The translations under genes and the position numbers were made by a program. From Herbaspirillum sp. SJZ107 (lineage in GTDB: Bacteria > Pseudomonadota > Gammaproteobacteria > Burkholderiales > Burkholderiaceae_D), in NCBI RefSeq assembly GCF_006715485.1, contig NZ_VFNH01000003.1:310001-374000 (forward strand): a DNA stretch of 64,000 bases, in the 5' to 3' direction. Numbering within the stretch: position 1 is the stretch's first letter; each line of letters starts with the position of its first letter. The notes beneath the pieces are model-generated. The model had not been told where the DNA came from. It worked only from the letters and a program-made list of their open reading frames with translations, and did not search any database. This document shows, piece by piece, positions 17,195 through 26,152 of the stretch.

Positions 17195-19032
17195 CGCAGG
17201 TGCGCCTCCAATACGGCCCAGCTCTTAAGAAACGACCGCAATCGCGCTCGCGCCTCATGGTCGTCCTGATCGTTGCCGGCATAGCCGCGTGCCATTTCCA
17301 TGACCGCTCGCGCCTCTTTCAGCGTCGCAGGATCGCGCACCCAAGCGGCGAGCACTGCCTCAACTGAAAACGGCAGTGACTCGGCGCGTTTCGTTTGCGG
17401 CTTCTTAGTATCATTGTCATCCCAGTCGCGTCCTTTGCCGCTCCCATCCCCTGCTCCCGCAAGCACTTCAGCCAGCCAGTCGAGCAGTCCGTTCAGACCA
17501 AGGAACGATTGCAGCAAAGGCAAGTCCCGTTCCGCCTCGCCTAATGGCGGCACGAAAGGAGCATGCTGCAGCCACGCGACCTCCTGTCCACCAGCACTGA
17601 TTACGAGGTGCAAGAAGTCACTGTTTTCGTAACGTGGCGCTGCTGGAAGCACCAACGGCGTCGAGGTAGACGGCCACGGCACGGCGATGTCACCAATCCT
17701 CGAGATCGATAGGCTGACGCCGGTTCCCAGCGCCGGGGAGCCGGCCGATGTGATGGTCACAGTCTGATCCGGTTCCAGACGCTGGGTTGCCCCGAGCGAG
17801 GCAGCTAGCATTTTGCGTTGCTGCTCCAGCAATTGCTCGACTGCGTTGTCGACAGGCTGCGGCAGCGTCGACACGTCCACGCGTGCGCAGCTGGCACGAA
17901 ACCGGGCCATGCCCTCGTAGACGTTTTTCGCCGCTGCTGACGAACCTGGTCTAGCAATATCAAGCGTGACATAAGCCTCCGCGCTTCGGCGCCAGCCGCG
18001 CTCGGTCAGGTTTGGGCTGCCAAGATGCAGAGTCGCACCGTCGCGGTGCTCGAACCAGAGAAACTTCGCGTGCAGTCCACCCATTTCGGGTTCTTCATCG
18101 TCACCGCTGGCCTCCTTGTCGTCGGCGAGTACGTCCTGAGAACCTGGCGGCAGATAGTGCAGTGCGAACATATCAGCCCAGCCGGCTTGCCTTGCCTCCA
18201 CGGCAATAGACTCTTCCAACGAGACGAGGGTGCGGGAAGCACCGGGCGTGGCCATAGCCAGCCGACGTAATTCGCCTGCTTCGATGAATGGGGCGACTGC
18301 GAGTACGCTGTGTACGTCCGTCGGCACCTCCGGTAGGGCATGCCGCTCTTCTTTCGGCAACAACAGGTGAACAGCGCGTACTTTCATCCCCTTCGGGACC
18401 TGCCAGCGCACTGACTTCAGTTGGCTGAGCGCCTTGGCCCACTCGGCTTGCTTGCGGGCCTGGCCTGCGAGTTTACCGGCCAGCGTATCGACGCCAATAA
18501 TCAACTGTCCCCCGTTTTGCGCAGGGTCGCTGCTCAACGAGAAGCCAATGTCCCAGGATCCGTCGCGGGTGAAATTGCGGCTGCCGATCCATAGCTTCCA
18601 GAACGATTGTTGCCCCTTTACTGCCTTGGCATCAGGTGAGTACTCAATCAGGCAGATTTTGGGATGCCACGAGGCCCCTTCGCGTGTGCGCTCGTCGAAG
18701 TTTATCGGGACGATGAAGCGATCGAGCATACCAAGCACTGCGCGGCGCGCTCGCGGTGCGGCGAGGCGGCCGTGCTGGATCAGGAACTGGACCTTGCCCT
18801 TCAAGTTACGCATCGCGCGCGCCAACAGGACACGCGAGCCGCTGCCGTGCGCGTTGACGTTGCCGTTCATCGCCATCAGCATTGCCGCAAGTACGGAAGA
18901 CTGCGCCGAGTAGGAGGCACACAAGGCACGTTCGACATGCCAGCCTGCCGGAGGCGACAGGAAGTCCAGTAGGGCCGTCATCGGGAAATGTTTCCCCTCT
19001 CCGGGCTCGGAAGTTTCGTTCGCGGAGCTCAA
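17191..19032 (-). CDS. phospholipase D-like protein of the three-gene defence operon
   Basis: A 613-residue protein with two PLD-type half sites. The first has SWHPKICLIEY (HxK) and, about 25 residues later, LWIGSRNFTRDGSWDIG; the second has GGLHAKFLWF (HxK) followed by LHLGSPNLTERGW. Both keep the His, Lys and Asn positions, while the Asp is replaced by other residues as is common in nuclease members. The PLD fold in phage-defence loci usually cuts nucleic acid rather than lipid. It overlaps both the upstream DUF6361 gene and the downstream helicase gene by four bases, so the three products are made together. No signal peptide is visible, suggesting a cytosolic role. Confidence 0.87.
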   Translation of the reverse strand: MSSANETSEPGEGKHFPMTALLDFLSPPAGWHVERALCASYSAQSSVLAAMLMAMNGNVNAHGSGSRVLLARAMRNLKGKVQFLIQHGRLAAPRARRAVLGMLDRFIVPINFDERTREGASWHPKICLIEYSPDAKAVKGQQSFWKLWIGSRNFTRDGSWDIGFSLSSDPAQNGGQLIIGVDTLAGKLAGQARKQAEWAKALSQLKSVRWQVPKGMKVRAVHLLLPKEERHALPEVPTDVHSVLAVAPFIEAGELRRLAMATPGASRTLVSLEESIAVEARQAGWADMFALHYLPPGSQDVLADDKEASGDDEEPEMGGLHAKFLWFEHRDGATLHLGSPNLTERGWRRSAEAYVTLDIARPGSSAAAKNVYEGMARFRASCARVDVSTLPQPVDNAVEQLLEQQRKMLAASLGATQRLEPDQTVTITSAGSPALGTGVSLSISRIGDIAVPWPSTSTPLVLPAAPRYENSDFLHLVISAGGQEVAWLQHAPFVPPLGEAERDLPLLQSFLGLNGLLDWLAEVLAGAGDGSGKGRDWDDNDTKKPQTKRAESLPFSVEAVLAAWVRDPATLKEARAVMEMARGYAGNDQDDHEARARLRSFLKSWAVLEAHLR

Positions 19033-20270
19033 CGCATGTTCCCCAAATGAAGGTCGTTCAACAGGCGCTTAACGTTCGGCCAGCGAAAATGCAACCGGTC
19101 CGCCAGCGCCGTTCCTTCGTAGCGCACCCAGTCGCGCCTACGTACGTCCGCGGCTTGCGTATCGGGCAACCGTGCCCGTTCATTCTTCCGTTTTTTTTCG
19201 CAATGCAGGTATAGCGACTTCAGGCCGGCGACACTACCCGCTTTTGGTATCCAAGCCTGGGTCGCGCGCAGTAGGGCAACCACATGAGTGTCGTCAAGGC
19301 CCACCTCTCCTTGCGGGCGGTCATCGAGATCGAGCCTCATGGCAGCGTTGCCATATTCGGCCACCAGCCATTCCAGCCGGCCGCGGTGAATCCGGGTCAT
19401 CGGCAAGCCCTGTTTGCGGCACGCCTCCTCCAGCATCGCGAGATAAACGCCTCGCGCAATGCCCGCCAGCGCCGAAATGCCCTCCGCGAAACGCAGCAGC
19501 TTCCGGTCGGAATCGTCGACGAGCGCAAGCACGCGTGCATCCTGCCACGGCATGTCTGCCTCGAGACCGACCCTTTTGTTAGCCAGCAACGCCAGCAACG
19601 AAGGCCGCTCATCGCCGGGACGCATCACGGATAACAGGCGGTTGCGCAGAAATGTATGCTCCTTCGACGTCAATACAAAAGTCATCGGAGTGCCTTGCTC
19701 AAGGAGACCTGGAGGCTCATCGGGGAGGCCTGCAAACAGCGGCGGGGCTGCATAGATCGGGTTACCAAGCTCATCTTTGGCTAAATGACGCTGATCCCGT
19801 GTGGCCTCATGCAAAATGCGCATGGCATGGTCGCGAGAGATCCCACGCCGCGTATCGACAGCACCCAGGATGTGCCAGGTTGACAGTGCAGTCCAGTATG
19901 CGAAGGATGGAGGCTGGGCAGCAGGCGCACCACTACGCTTGTAGACGCGTCCGCCGATGATGCCTCTCAGTCCGGCATCCGCTTCAGTGACTGCTCCTAC
20001 CAGCTGGCCCGTCAGGCGAAGTTCCATGTCACGTAGCACCGTTGTGTGCGACCTTGGATGCTGAGCGGCAGCGCGTCGGATAAGCCACGGCACAAACAGC
20101 GCATAACGCAATCTTGTGTGCAGAACCGATGTTCCGGGGAAAAGTCGGTCGGAAATCGCCTGATGGATTGACAGCAAGCCAATCTCATCTCGCACACCCT
20201 TACCTTCGCCAAGTAGCGCCTGTTCAGCGCGTGCGACCTCGCGACGTGAAATTTGAACCCAACCAATCAT
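19029..20270 (-). CDS. DUF6361 family protein of the three-gene defence operon
   Basis: A 413-residue protein with the family-typical N-terminus MIGWVQISRREVARAEQALL, IGLLSIHQAISDRLFPGTS and LRYALFVPWLIRR. It is first in an operon with the PLD protein and the helicase, overlapping the former by four bases. No enzymatic motif is visible and the function of DUF6361 is unknown; it may be the sensor or adaptor. An AGGTAGG sequence precedes the ATG. In the Azaca system as I remember it, one component has no recognised enzymatic domain and could correspond to this one. Confidence 0.8.
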   Translation of the reverse strand: MIGWVQISRREVARAEQALLGEGKGVRDEIGLLSIHQAISDRLFPGTSVLHTRLRYALFVPWLIRRAAAQHPRSHTTVLRDMELRLTGQLVGAVTEADAGLRGIIGGRVYKRSGAPAAQPPSFAYWTALSTWHILGAVDTRRGISRDHAMRILHEATRDQRHLAKDELGNPIYAAPPLFAGLPDEPPGLLEQGTPMTFVLTSKEHTFLRNRLLSVMRPGDERPSLLALLANKRVGLEADMPWQDARVLALVDDSDRKLLRFAEGISALAGIARGVYLAMLEEACRKQGLPMTRIHRGRLEWLVAEYGNAAMRLDLDDRPQGEVGLDDTHVVALLRATQAWIPKAGSVAGLKSLYLHCEKKRKNERARLPDTQAADVRRRDWVRYEGTALADRLHFRWPNVKRLLNDLHLGNMR

Positions 20271-20895
20271 CGGGACCTACCTAGAAGTGAACGGCAATAA
20301 TGACAATTTGGTTCAGACATACATTGTTACGGCGGGTCGTTTTGTAGGTATCTGTAAAGATACTAATCGGAAATGCTTGAAGCAAATCTCTCCAAAGTTC
20401 ACGCTGGGCAAAAATCAGCCACACGGTAATCAGGAGGTATAGGCGAGAGCTCGGTCTTTTGCGCCTATGGCGATGGCAATGTCCAACTGTTCCGCCGCGT
20501 GGATGTTTTAGGCGTGCGCGAGTGCGCGGTAACGACATTGCGGTCGAAGAGGCAAGCTGCGGCGCATGTCGATGTTGAGTGTAAATGATGCCACGCACTC
20601 GTTAATGCCGAGCACTGACCTCTTCGCCGCTGTTCAGGTTGACTTGGCGCTCCTGCTACTGTCTAAGGTCGAGTGGCTTTCGACCTCATGTACCCTAGCC
20701 GCCAGGGGTGTGCCGGTCGAAGTAGCAACACGCGTGCTGCCCCTGGCCCGTGATACCAGCCTTAGGGCTCTTTCGGGTCTCACCTAAAACGGACCCATCG
20801 CCGACAGGTTTCTCAGCCGTCGGCTGCAGTAAAAATATTTCCAAATCACATTAAATTGTGTAATTATTGGTTCATTAAAACCAACGGAGTATTAC
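20271..20895. other. intergenic region between the three-gene defence operon and the 821-residue membrane protein
   Basis: About 625 bases without a convincing gene. A 73-codon plus-strand frame at 20566-20787 has no recognisable family or ribosome binding site. A short inverted repeat GCCGAC/GTCGGC (20800-20805 and 20819-20824) lies before an AT-rich stretch (20830-20890) that probably carries the promoter of the gene starting at 20896. Confidence 0.5.
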
Positions 20896-23361
20896 GTGCT
20901 GCAGCTCATAGGCGGAATAATTGCACTGGTGCTTGCCCTGGCGTTGATAGGTTTTCTGTTCCGGCTTGCGCTCGGTTTGATCGGCATCGCGCTAGTTGTC
21001 GCCCTCACTATACTGTGTGGCGTGCAGGGCGTGATTGCTCTTGCTTTCGAACGGATATTCCGCCTGTTGCGTCTGCGACTGTTTTTTGCAGTGCTGCTGT
21101 TTGCCGGGTGCGCAGCCATGTTCGCTTCATTGCTGGCCGGGCTACATCCTGCTGTGGCGCCGATCGGCTGGGCCTCGTTGAAATACTCCTTACCGCTGCT
21201 GTTGCTGGGTTTGTCTCTGCTGCACCATCGTAAACGTGTCGGAGCCCAGAACCTGAGTGTGGCTATCGAATTTTTCTCGATTGCCGACCGTGACTTCTTC
21301 CGTCTGTTCTTTGCGTCCTGCCTCATTTTCGCTACTGCCTGCGCTAGTGAAGGCGTCAACGCCTGGAGCGACTGGCTTCTCAGCACCGTGTACTGGGTCA
21401 TCTGCGTGGGCGCTGTCGGCTACTTATTGCAGCAGGAAGTCAATTGCCGCAAATTGTTGGAAGCTGTGCATCAGAAAATGCTGTCGGCCCAGACATTGAA
21501 CTCCACAGCTTATCTGGGTGAGCTGTTGAAAAGCGACGACCTGTCTGCCAAAAAGACTGAACCGCTGTACCACGGCGTACTCATGCTGATGCTGGAACAG
21601 CAGCACGTGCAGGAGTTGGAACTGGGTGACAGTGTCTGGTTGTTCAATCGCGCGTGGTATGAAGCACAGTGCACTAAGCTGTACGCCGCCGTAGAAAGCC
21701 AGCCGCGCATGGAGGAGCAGCACTTTATCGCATTGATTAAAGCCCTGCTGAATTTATCCGACGAGAACAGCAGCGATTATGCGGAGCGGCATTTTGCGCA
21801 CGGCGAGCGCTATGAGTTCAGCGAGCAGAATTACTACATCCACTACAAGCACGCGCATCTGTATCACAAGTGCACCGCATGTGGCGTCGCAGACGAAAAG
21901 CCGCAGGAAGAGGATAGCCAGCATAGCGACTGGTACTGCTCGGACTTGTGCCGCCAGACTGAGAGCGCCTGCGAGGAAATCCGCGAAACCGAATATGGCA
22001 AATTCTTGGCCGACGCGACCACCTCCGGCCTAATCATCATGGAAGGCGCCAGCGCCTGGCGCGACAACCATAAGATCTTTGCTGCCAACGGCCAGGGGCA
22101 TGGCTTTGCTGCCGAGCGGGCCAACCATCGCCTGGACACACTGAGCGGTAAAAACGCCATTCTGGCCGGCGATAATAACGCGAAGGATGGCGCGGACCGC
22201 ATCGTCGGCGGTCAGCATATCCAGACGAAGTATTGCAGCACGGCGCAACGCAGCGTGAATGCTGCCTTCAACGGCGACGAAGGGCAGTACCGCTACGTTG
22301 ATCCGAATGGCCAGCCGATGCAGCTCGAAGTGCCCAAGGACCAGTATGACAAAGCGGTCGAGACCATGGCCAATAAGATCAAGGCCGGCAAAGTAGACGG
22401 CGTGAGCGATCCCGCAGAGGCCAGCAAACTCGTACGCAAAGGCCATCTAACCTATGAACAAGCTAGGAACATCACCAAGTTCGGCACCGTCGAATCGCTG
22501 ACTTACGATCTGGCCGAAGGCACGATCGTTGGACTGACAGCAGGTGGCATCAGCTTCGGCATCACCGCCTGTCTGTTCTACCTGCAGACGGGGGACAGGG
22601 AAATCGCCCTGCGCGTGGCTGTAGTCCAAGGCGGAAAAACCTTCGGCAAATCCTTGGCCGTCTATGTGGGCACGCAGCAGCTACACCGGCTGGAAAGCGT
22701 GCAGTTATTGTTGAAGGTGGTGGATGCGGAGAAGTTATCGCCTGGCGTACGCCAATTCCTGGAGCAGGGATTTGGCGTCAGCCGCAATGGCGTGTCCAAC
22801 GCATTGCGTGGCACTATCGTTACCTCGGTCGTATTGATTGCGGTGACGACAGGGCCAGATCTGATCAAGCTGATCAGGGGGTCTATCTCCAAAGCACAAT
22901 TCCTGAAAAATGTGGCGGTCGCTTCGTCCAGTGTAGCCGGCGGTATCGCTGGATCGCTGATCGGCGCTGCCGCCGGCAGTCCGTTTGGTCCCGCAGGCAT
23001 GTGGGTAGGCCGGTTCGTCGGCGGCGCTATTGGTGGCGCAGTCGCAGGGACCATCACCAATCATATTACCGGCAAATTGATGGAAGATGATCGACAGCGC
23101 ATGCTGCGCATCATCCGTTCCCAGACCGAATATCTGGCGCGTAACTTCGTGCTGACAGAACTCGAAATGAACAACCTCAGCGCCAATCTCGATCAAGCCG
23201 TGACGCCGAAGAGTCTGGAAGTGCTGCATGCCGCGCCTAACCGGCGCGCGATGGCCAACGCCATCATCAAGCCGCTGGTGGTCGGCGTGGTCAAGCAACG
23301 CCCAGCCTTCGACTACGACGCCGAGCACATTGTAGACGCCTGCGAGAAGCTGGCCGCATGA
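20896..23361 (+). CDS. 821-residue membrane protein with Cys4 cluster, nuclease-like core and glycine zipper
   Basis: Starts with GTG, seven bases after an ACGGAG ribosome binding site. Residues 1-190 contain several strongly hydrophobic helices. A zinc-binding-like cluster follows: CTAC at 326-329 and CSDLC at 348-352. The most conserved-looking part, residues 400-500, has HGFAAERANHRLD with Glu407, then GADRIVGG with Asp434 and IQTKYC with Gln443-Thr-Lys445. This E...D...QxK order is what the QxK branch of PD-(D/E)xK nucleases (Mrr-like) shows, so a nuclease core is proposed. Then come EVPKDQYDKAVE and KGHLTYEQARNI, two hydrophobic helices, and a Gly-rich membrane segment (AGGIAGSLIGAAAG and GRFVGGAIGGAVAG). 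I recognise the middle block as widespread in hypothetical proteins but know no assigned function. It stands alone on its strand between a defence operon and phage genes. Confidence 0.8.
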   Translation: MLQLIGGIIALVLALALIGFLFRLALGLIGIALVVALTILCGVQGVIALAFERIFRLLRLRLFFAVLLFAGCAAMFASLLAGLHPAVAPIGWASLKYSLPLLLLGLSLLHHRKRVGAQNLSVAIEFFSIADRDFFRLFFASCLIFATACASEGVNAWSDWLLSTVYWVICVGAVGYLLQQEVNCRKLLEAVHQKMLSAQTLNSTAYLGELLKSDDLSAKKTEPLYHGVLMLMLEQQHVQELELGDSVWLFNRAWYEAQCTKLYAAVESQPRMEEQHFIALIKALLNLSDENSSDYAERHFAHGERYEFSEQNYYIHYKHAHLYHKCTACGVADEKPQEEDSQHSDWYCSDLCRQTESACEEIRETEYGKFLADATTSGLIIMEGASAWRDNHKIFAANGQGHGFAAERANHRLDTLSGKNAILAGDNNAKDGADRIVGGQHIQTKYCSTAQRSVNAAFNGDEGQYRYVDPNGQPMQLEVPKDQYDKAVETMANKIKAGKVDGVSDPAEASKLVRKGHLTYEQARNITKFGTVESLTYDLAEGTIVGLTAGGISFGITACLFYLQTGDREIALRVAVVQGGKTFGKSLAVYVGTQQLHRLESVQLLLKVVDAEKLSPGVRQFLEQGFGVSRNGVSNALRGTIVTSVVLIAVTTGPDLIKLIRGSISKAQFLKNVAVASSSVAGGIAGSLIGAAAGSPFGPAGMWVGRFVGGAIGGAVAGTITNHITGKLMEDDRQRMLRIIRSQTEYLARNFVLTELEMNNLSANLDQAVTPKSLEVLHAAPNRRAMANAIIKPLVVGVVKQRPAFDYDAEHIVDACEKLAA

Positions 23362-23596
23362 AAATAGGCGCCTGCTTAACCGACGCGGCCTCTTGGATTT
23401 CGGCGCTAACTTGGCTGTTAACCACCACTCGCTTACCAAGCTCATACCGAGGTGTAAACAAGTTTTCTACTTGGGGAAATGTGAATTCTTGGTATCCGTC
23501 CTATGGTGTAACTTCAAATGTAACTTCTTCAATGTAACCGTGTTGGCTTCCAAGGCAGCCCAACCGTCCACATTGCGCCTAGGATCCCGCTCTTCG
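23362..23596. other. convergent intergenic region, nothing recognised
   Basis: AT-richer spacer between the 821-residue gene and the convergent phage replication genes. No gene, terminator with a clear T-tract, or repeat was identified. Confidence 0.4.
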
Positions 23597-24489
23597 TTAC
23601 GCGTTGCCGAGACCATAGCGATTCGCCACCGCCCCCGGGGCCTCGAGGTACTGTTGCGACTCAAGCTCGAACCAAAATCCGAACTTGCCCTCGTATTCAC
23701 CGTTGCGTTGCTTTTCGCAAGCGACGATGCACGTTGGCTCGCCTTTGCCATCCCGCTCCGCTTTCTTGTTGCGCCAAACGATAAACACGTTGTCTACCAT
23801 ATCCGTGATCGCACCAGCGCCCTTGATGTCGAACTTCCCGGGTGCGCTCATTTCGCTCTCGCCCTTGCGGACGTGGTGGACCAGGTGGATATGCACCTGG
23901 TGCGTTTGGGCGAATGCGCACAGCTCGTTCACAAAATCCTTCTGCGCGTTGTAATCATCCTCGCCGCGGACACACTTCATCAGGCTGTCGATCACGAAGT
24001 GCGTGATGCCGAACGTGCGGACCGCATAGCGCATCACAGCAATCAACTTTCGCCATTCCACGGACCCCACGTGGTCATACATCCACAGGCGTCCATCGGT
24101 CCAGCGATGAAAATCACATAAGAACTGGCGCGTCGGATCGCGACCGGCATACGCTTGGCGGCTCATGCGCTGCACTGCTTGACCGGCTTCATCTCGAACG
24201 AAGCGACCATCACTCGTTCGCCCTGATAGCACAGGTCCAGTTCTACCTGTGACAGAAACATACTCTTGCCGTGACCGTTGATGCCCGCCCACACGGAAAC
24301 CTCGCCGCGGCGAAACGCCACTTTCGAGCGCGTTTTTTGCCACAGCATGGTCGGCACAGCACTGGTATCGGGAGGGGCGTAGAAGGCGTCAATGGTGTCC
24401 TGCAGCCAGTCCGATGCAGGGCGTACAGCATGCGCCTCCTGTTCCTCCATGTAGGCAGCGAAATCGATATCGTCAGGGATCAACTGCAT
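23597..24489 (-). pseudogene. phage DnaB/RecA-like replicative helicase, frameshifted
   Basis: Two frames together give one protein. From the ATG at 24489 the first encodes about 105 residues with the Walker A loop AGINGHGKSMFLSQ and the segment VMVASFEMKP, then hits a TGA at 24163. A second frame, usable from before that stop, continues with QAVQRMSRQAYAGRDP, the Walker B ITHFVIDSLMKC, HIHLVHHVRKGE and DIKGAGAITDMVDN, and ends at 23597. This is the DnaB/phage gp4-like hexameric helicase fold, which unwinds at the replication fork. The shift falls around 24165-24185 and is about one base. It is either an inactivating mutation or a sequence error; a programmed slip is less likely because no slippery heptamer is evident. 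Confidence 0.72.
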
Positions 24490-24922
24490 AAGGCACACCT
24501 CCGGGGCCACGCGCATAGGTGCGGCCGGTCAAAAAATCGTTGTTTTGAAAGTCCATCCACTCTAGGAAGTCCAGCTCGCGGATCCACATCGACACCGGCT
24601 TGTCCACATCCTCTGCGGTCGGCACCAAGTAGACATGCGCGCCCCAGTTGCCGTCCGGGTTCCACACGTCTAGGTTCGTGGGCTCTGCCAGTGCGATAGC
24701 CCTTAAGGTCAACGCCCAGTTGTCCAGGTCATGCACATACACGCATACGTCGAGCCCGCGTACCCAGCGCCAGTCGTACGCCATGCCCGGCTCTGCCAGC
24801 ACGAGCGGCTGCTGCGTCAGTACTCGACCACGCAGGGAAACGATAACCAGACCGGCCGGGCGCAAGCCCTTCATGCGAGCGTGCACGATCGGTGCTGCGT
24901 TCTGCGGAAGTGGCAGCGTCAT
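24473..24922 (-). CDS. phage-associated hypothetical protein
   Basis: A 149-residue protein overlapping the replication-protein stop by four bases and the helicase start by 17 bases, so it belongs to the phage replication operon. It contains WVRGLDVCVYVHDLDNWAL and WNPDGNWGAHVYLVPTAED, with no motif I can assign. In related prophages genes in this position are typically small replication accessory proteins of unknown function. Confidence 0.65.
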   Translation of the reverse strand: MTLPLPQNAAPIVHARMKGLRPAGLVIVSLRGRVLTQQPLVLAEPGMAYDWRWVRGLDVCVYVHDLDNWALTLRAIALAEPTNLDVWNPDGNWGAHVYLVPTAEDVDKPVSMWIRELDFLEWMDFQNNDFLTGRTYARGPGGVPYAVDP

Positions 24923-25671
24923 TCCCAGTCCCTCCCGTTACCCTTGCTGGAGAAGTCGAGCTCACCCACGTAATTCGCGAATTTCGTCGCGTTAAACAAT
25001 GTGACCGGACGCAGGTACTCGCGCATTTTGTCGTCGTGCTTCCAGGCCGCGACCTTGGCGTCGATGACCGCACGGCATTCTTCGATCGACGACTCGCGCA
25101 GGCGAGCCGCGATCAGGGAAACAGTCGCCTTGAGCGGCCTGTAGCGCCTGCCGGTCTTCTCGTTCAGGTAATCGAGGATGGCGATGACGTCCGGGGTGCC
25201 GGACAATGTTTTACTTCCTTTAGACTCCTTTCCATTCCGTGGGCGAGTACTCGTCGACTGCGCGTCGATAATTCGGCGAGTAGTCGGCGATTTGTCGTCG
25301 ACTACTCCGCGAGTACTCGGCGAGTAATCGACTTGTACTTGCGCTTCCGGGACTGGATGGCGATAAGTAGGCTTCTCGATTTTCTGGTGCCTCGCCCAGC
25401 CGGTGACCTGCCAGTAGCCCTTCCCGTCGACTTGATAGGGATACAGCAGCCCCGCCACCACCAATTCGTCGATCATGGCCTGGATCGTGCCATCGCCGAT
25501 CTGGTCGGACGGGAACACTTCCATCTTCAAGCGCTTGGTGGAAGCCGGGTGCACCCCGTGGTCGTCGCAAAAGGTCCAGATCCCGATGAACAGGAGACGC
25601 GCGAACACCGAGCAGTCGGCGACTTGCTCCGAAGTCCAGAACTCGGGTTTGATCGTGCGAATACGGGCCAT
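24919..25671 (-). CDS. phage replication initiator-like protein with Phg_2220_C domain
   Basis: The start at 25671 (MARIRTIKPEFWTSEQVAD) is chosen because this sequence is the usual N-terminus of these proteins; the open frame extends further upstream. It gives 250 residues. The N-terminal half resembles the winged-helix part of phage replication protein O-like proteins (SVFARLLFIGIWTFCDDHGV). The C-terminal ILDYLNEKTGRRYRPL through LRPVTLFNATKFANYVGEL is a clear conserved phage C-terminal domain (Phg_2220_C). The two parts are linked by a low-complexity stretch of three degenerate 11-residue repeats. Such proteins recruit the replicative helicase at the phage origin, and the frameshifted helicase follows two genes downstream. 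Confidence 0.85.
   Translation of the reverse strand: MARIRTIKPEFWTSEQVADCSVFARLLFIGIWTFCDDHGVHPASTKRLKMEVFPSDQIGDGTIQAMIDELVVAGLLYPYQVDGKGYWQVTGWARHQKIEKPTYRHPVPEAQVQVDYSPSTRGVVDDKSPTTRRIIDAQSTSTRPRNGKESKGSKTLSGTPDVIAILDYLNEKTGRRYRPLKATVSLIAARLRESSIEECRAVIDAKVAAWKHDDKMREYLRPVTLFNATKFANYVGELDFSSKGNGRDWE
25241..25333 (-). repeat. degenerate 33-bp tandem repeat within the replication protein
   Basis: Three head-to-tail units of about 33 bases, each encoding an acidic-Ser/Thr-Arg motif: VDYSPSTRG, VVDDKSPTTRR and IIDAQSTSTRP. Each carries a GTCGA-type core and a TACTCG element on the coding strand. It may be a flexible linker or, as in lambda gene O, iterated DNA within the initiator gene that serves as the origin. 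Confidence 0.6.
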
Positions 25672-25673
25672 GA

Positions 25674-25829
25674 CTAGAACCCGCACTCGCGTGCGATAGC
25701 ACGCATCGCAGCCTCGTATTCCGTCGGCTTGGCCCCCGGATTGGCCTTCACCCAAGCAGCCTTTTTCGCTTCATACATTGCGAAGTCGGGCTCCTGCACC
25801 TCGTCTTTGCATTGATATTGTTCGAACAT
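25674..25829 (-). CDS. small phage-island protein, 51 residues
   Basis: Starts at 25829 with MFEQYQCKDEVQEPDFAMYE and ends three bases before the replication protein start. Lys/Glu-rich with KKAAWVKANPGAKPTEYEAA, as in small ORFs of P4-like islands. The open frame continues upstream into the AlpA gene, but that part is not protein-like, and a GGAGGGGCAC ribosome binding site precedes this ATG. Function unknown. Confidence 0.6.
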   Translation of the reverse strand: MFEQYQCKDEVQEPDFAMYEAKKAAWVKANPGAKPTEYEAAMRAIARECGF

Positions 25830-25840
25830 GTGCCCCTCCG

Positions 25841-26050
25841 TTAGACCGACTTGATCAGGGCGCGGATATCTTCGACGCGCCACATCGTGCAGCGGCCTAG
25901 CTTGACCGGTTTCGGGAAGCGTCCCGTGCGGACGCCATCCCACCAGCAGGACTTCTTGACGGGGATGATCGGGGGGATCGGCGGCACCGCCTTGGTGTCG
26001 CCGATGATCTGGGGGAGTCGGAGGAAGCCGGTTTCAGGGAGTTGGTTCAT
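25841..26050 (-). CDS. AlpA-family helix-turn-helix regulator
   Basis: A 69-residue protein with the AlpA/phage Cox-like layout: TGFLRLPQIIG, a helix-turn-helix ending in SCWWDGVRTGRFPKPVKLG and the wing MWRVEDIRALI. AlpA proteins activate integrase or excision genes in P4-type elements. It sits between the integrase and the phage replication genes on the same strand, the normal place in such islands. It is only 69 residues, normal for the family. Confidence 0.88.
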   Translation of the reverse strand: MNQLPETGFLRLPQIIGDTKAVPPIPPIIPVKKSCWWDGVRTGRFPKPVKLGRCTMWRVEDIRALIKSV

Positions 26051-26116
26051 TTGCAGCCGTCCTTATATGGTTGGGAACGGTCTACATCATATGAACGCGG
26101 ACAACATAAATCCGCT

Positions 26117-26152
26117 AGTGCCATACGCCCGCAAATTCGGGCGCATGGCACT
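26117..26152. repeat. 15-bp inverted repeat before the AlpA gene
   Basis: Arms at 26117-26131 and 26138-26152 pair over 15 bases with one mismatch around a six-base loop. It overlaps the stop codon of the 217-residue gene. There is no T-tract, so it could be a processing signal or operator rather than an intrinsic terminator. Confidence 0.6.

Noticed and set aside
20566..20787. 73-codon plus-strand ORF
   Set aside because: No ribosome binding site, no family resemblance, in a low-coding spacer.
25241..25333. Possible CRISPR array
   Set aside because: The repeats are directly adjacent without spacers and lie in frame within a coding sequence.
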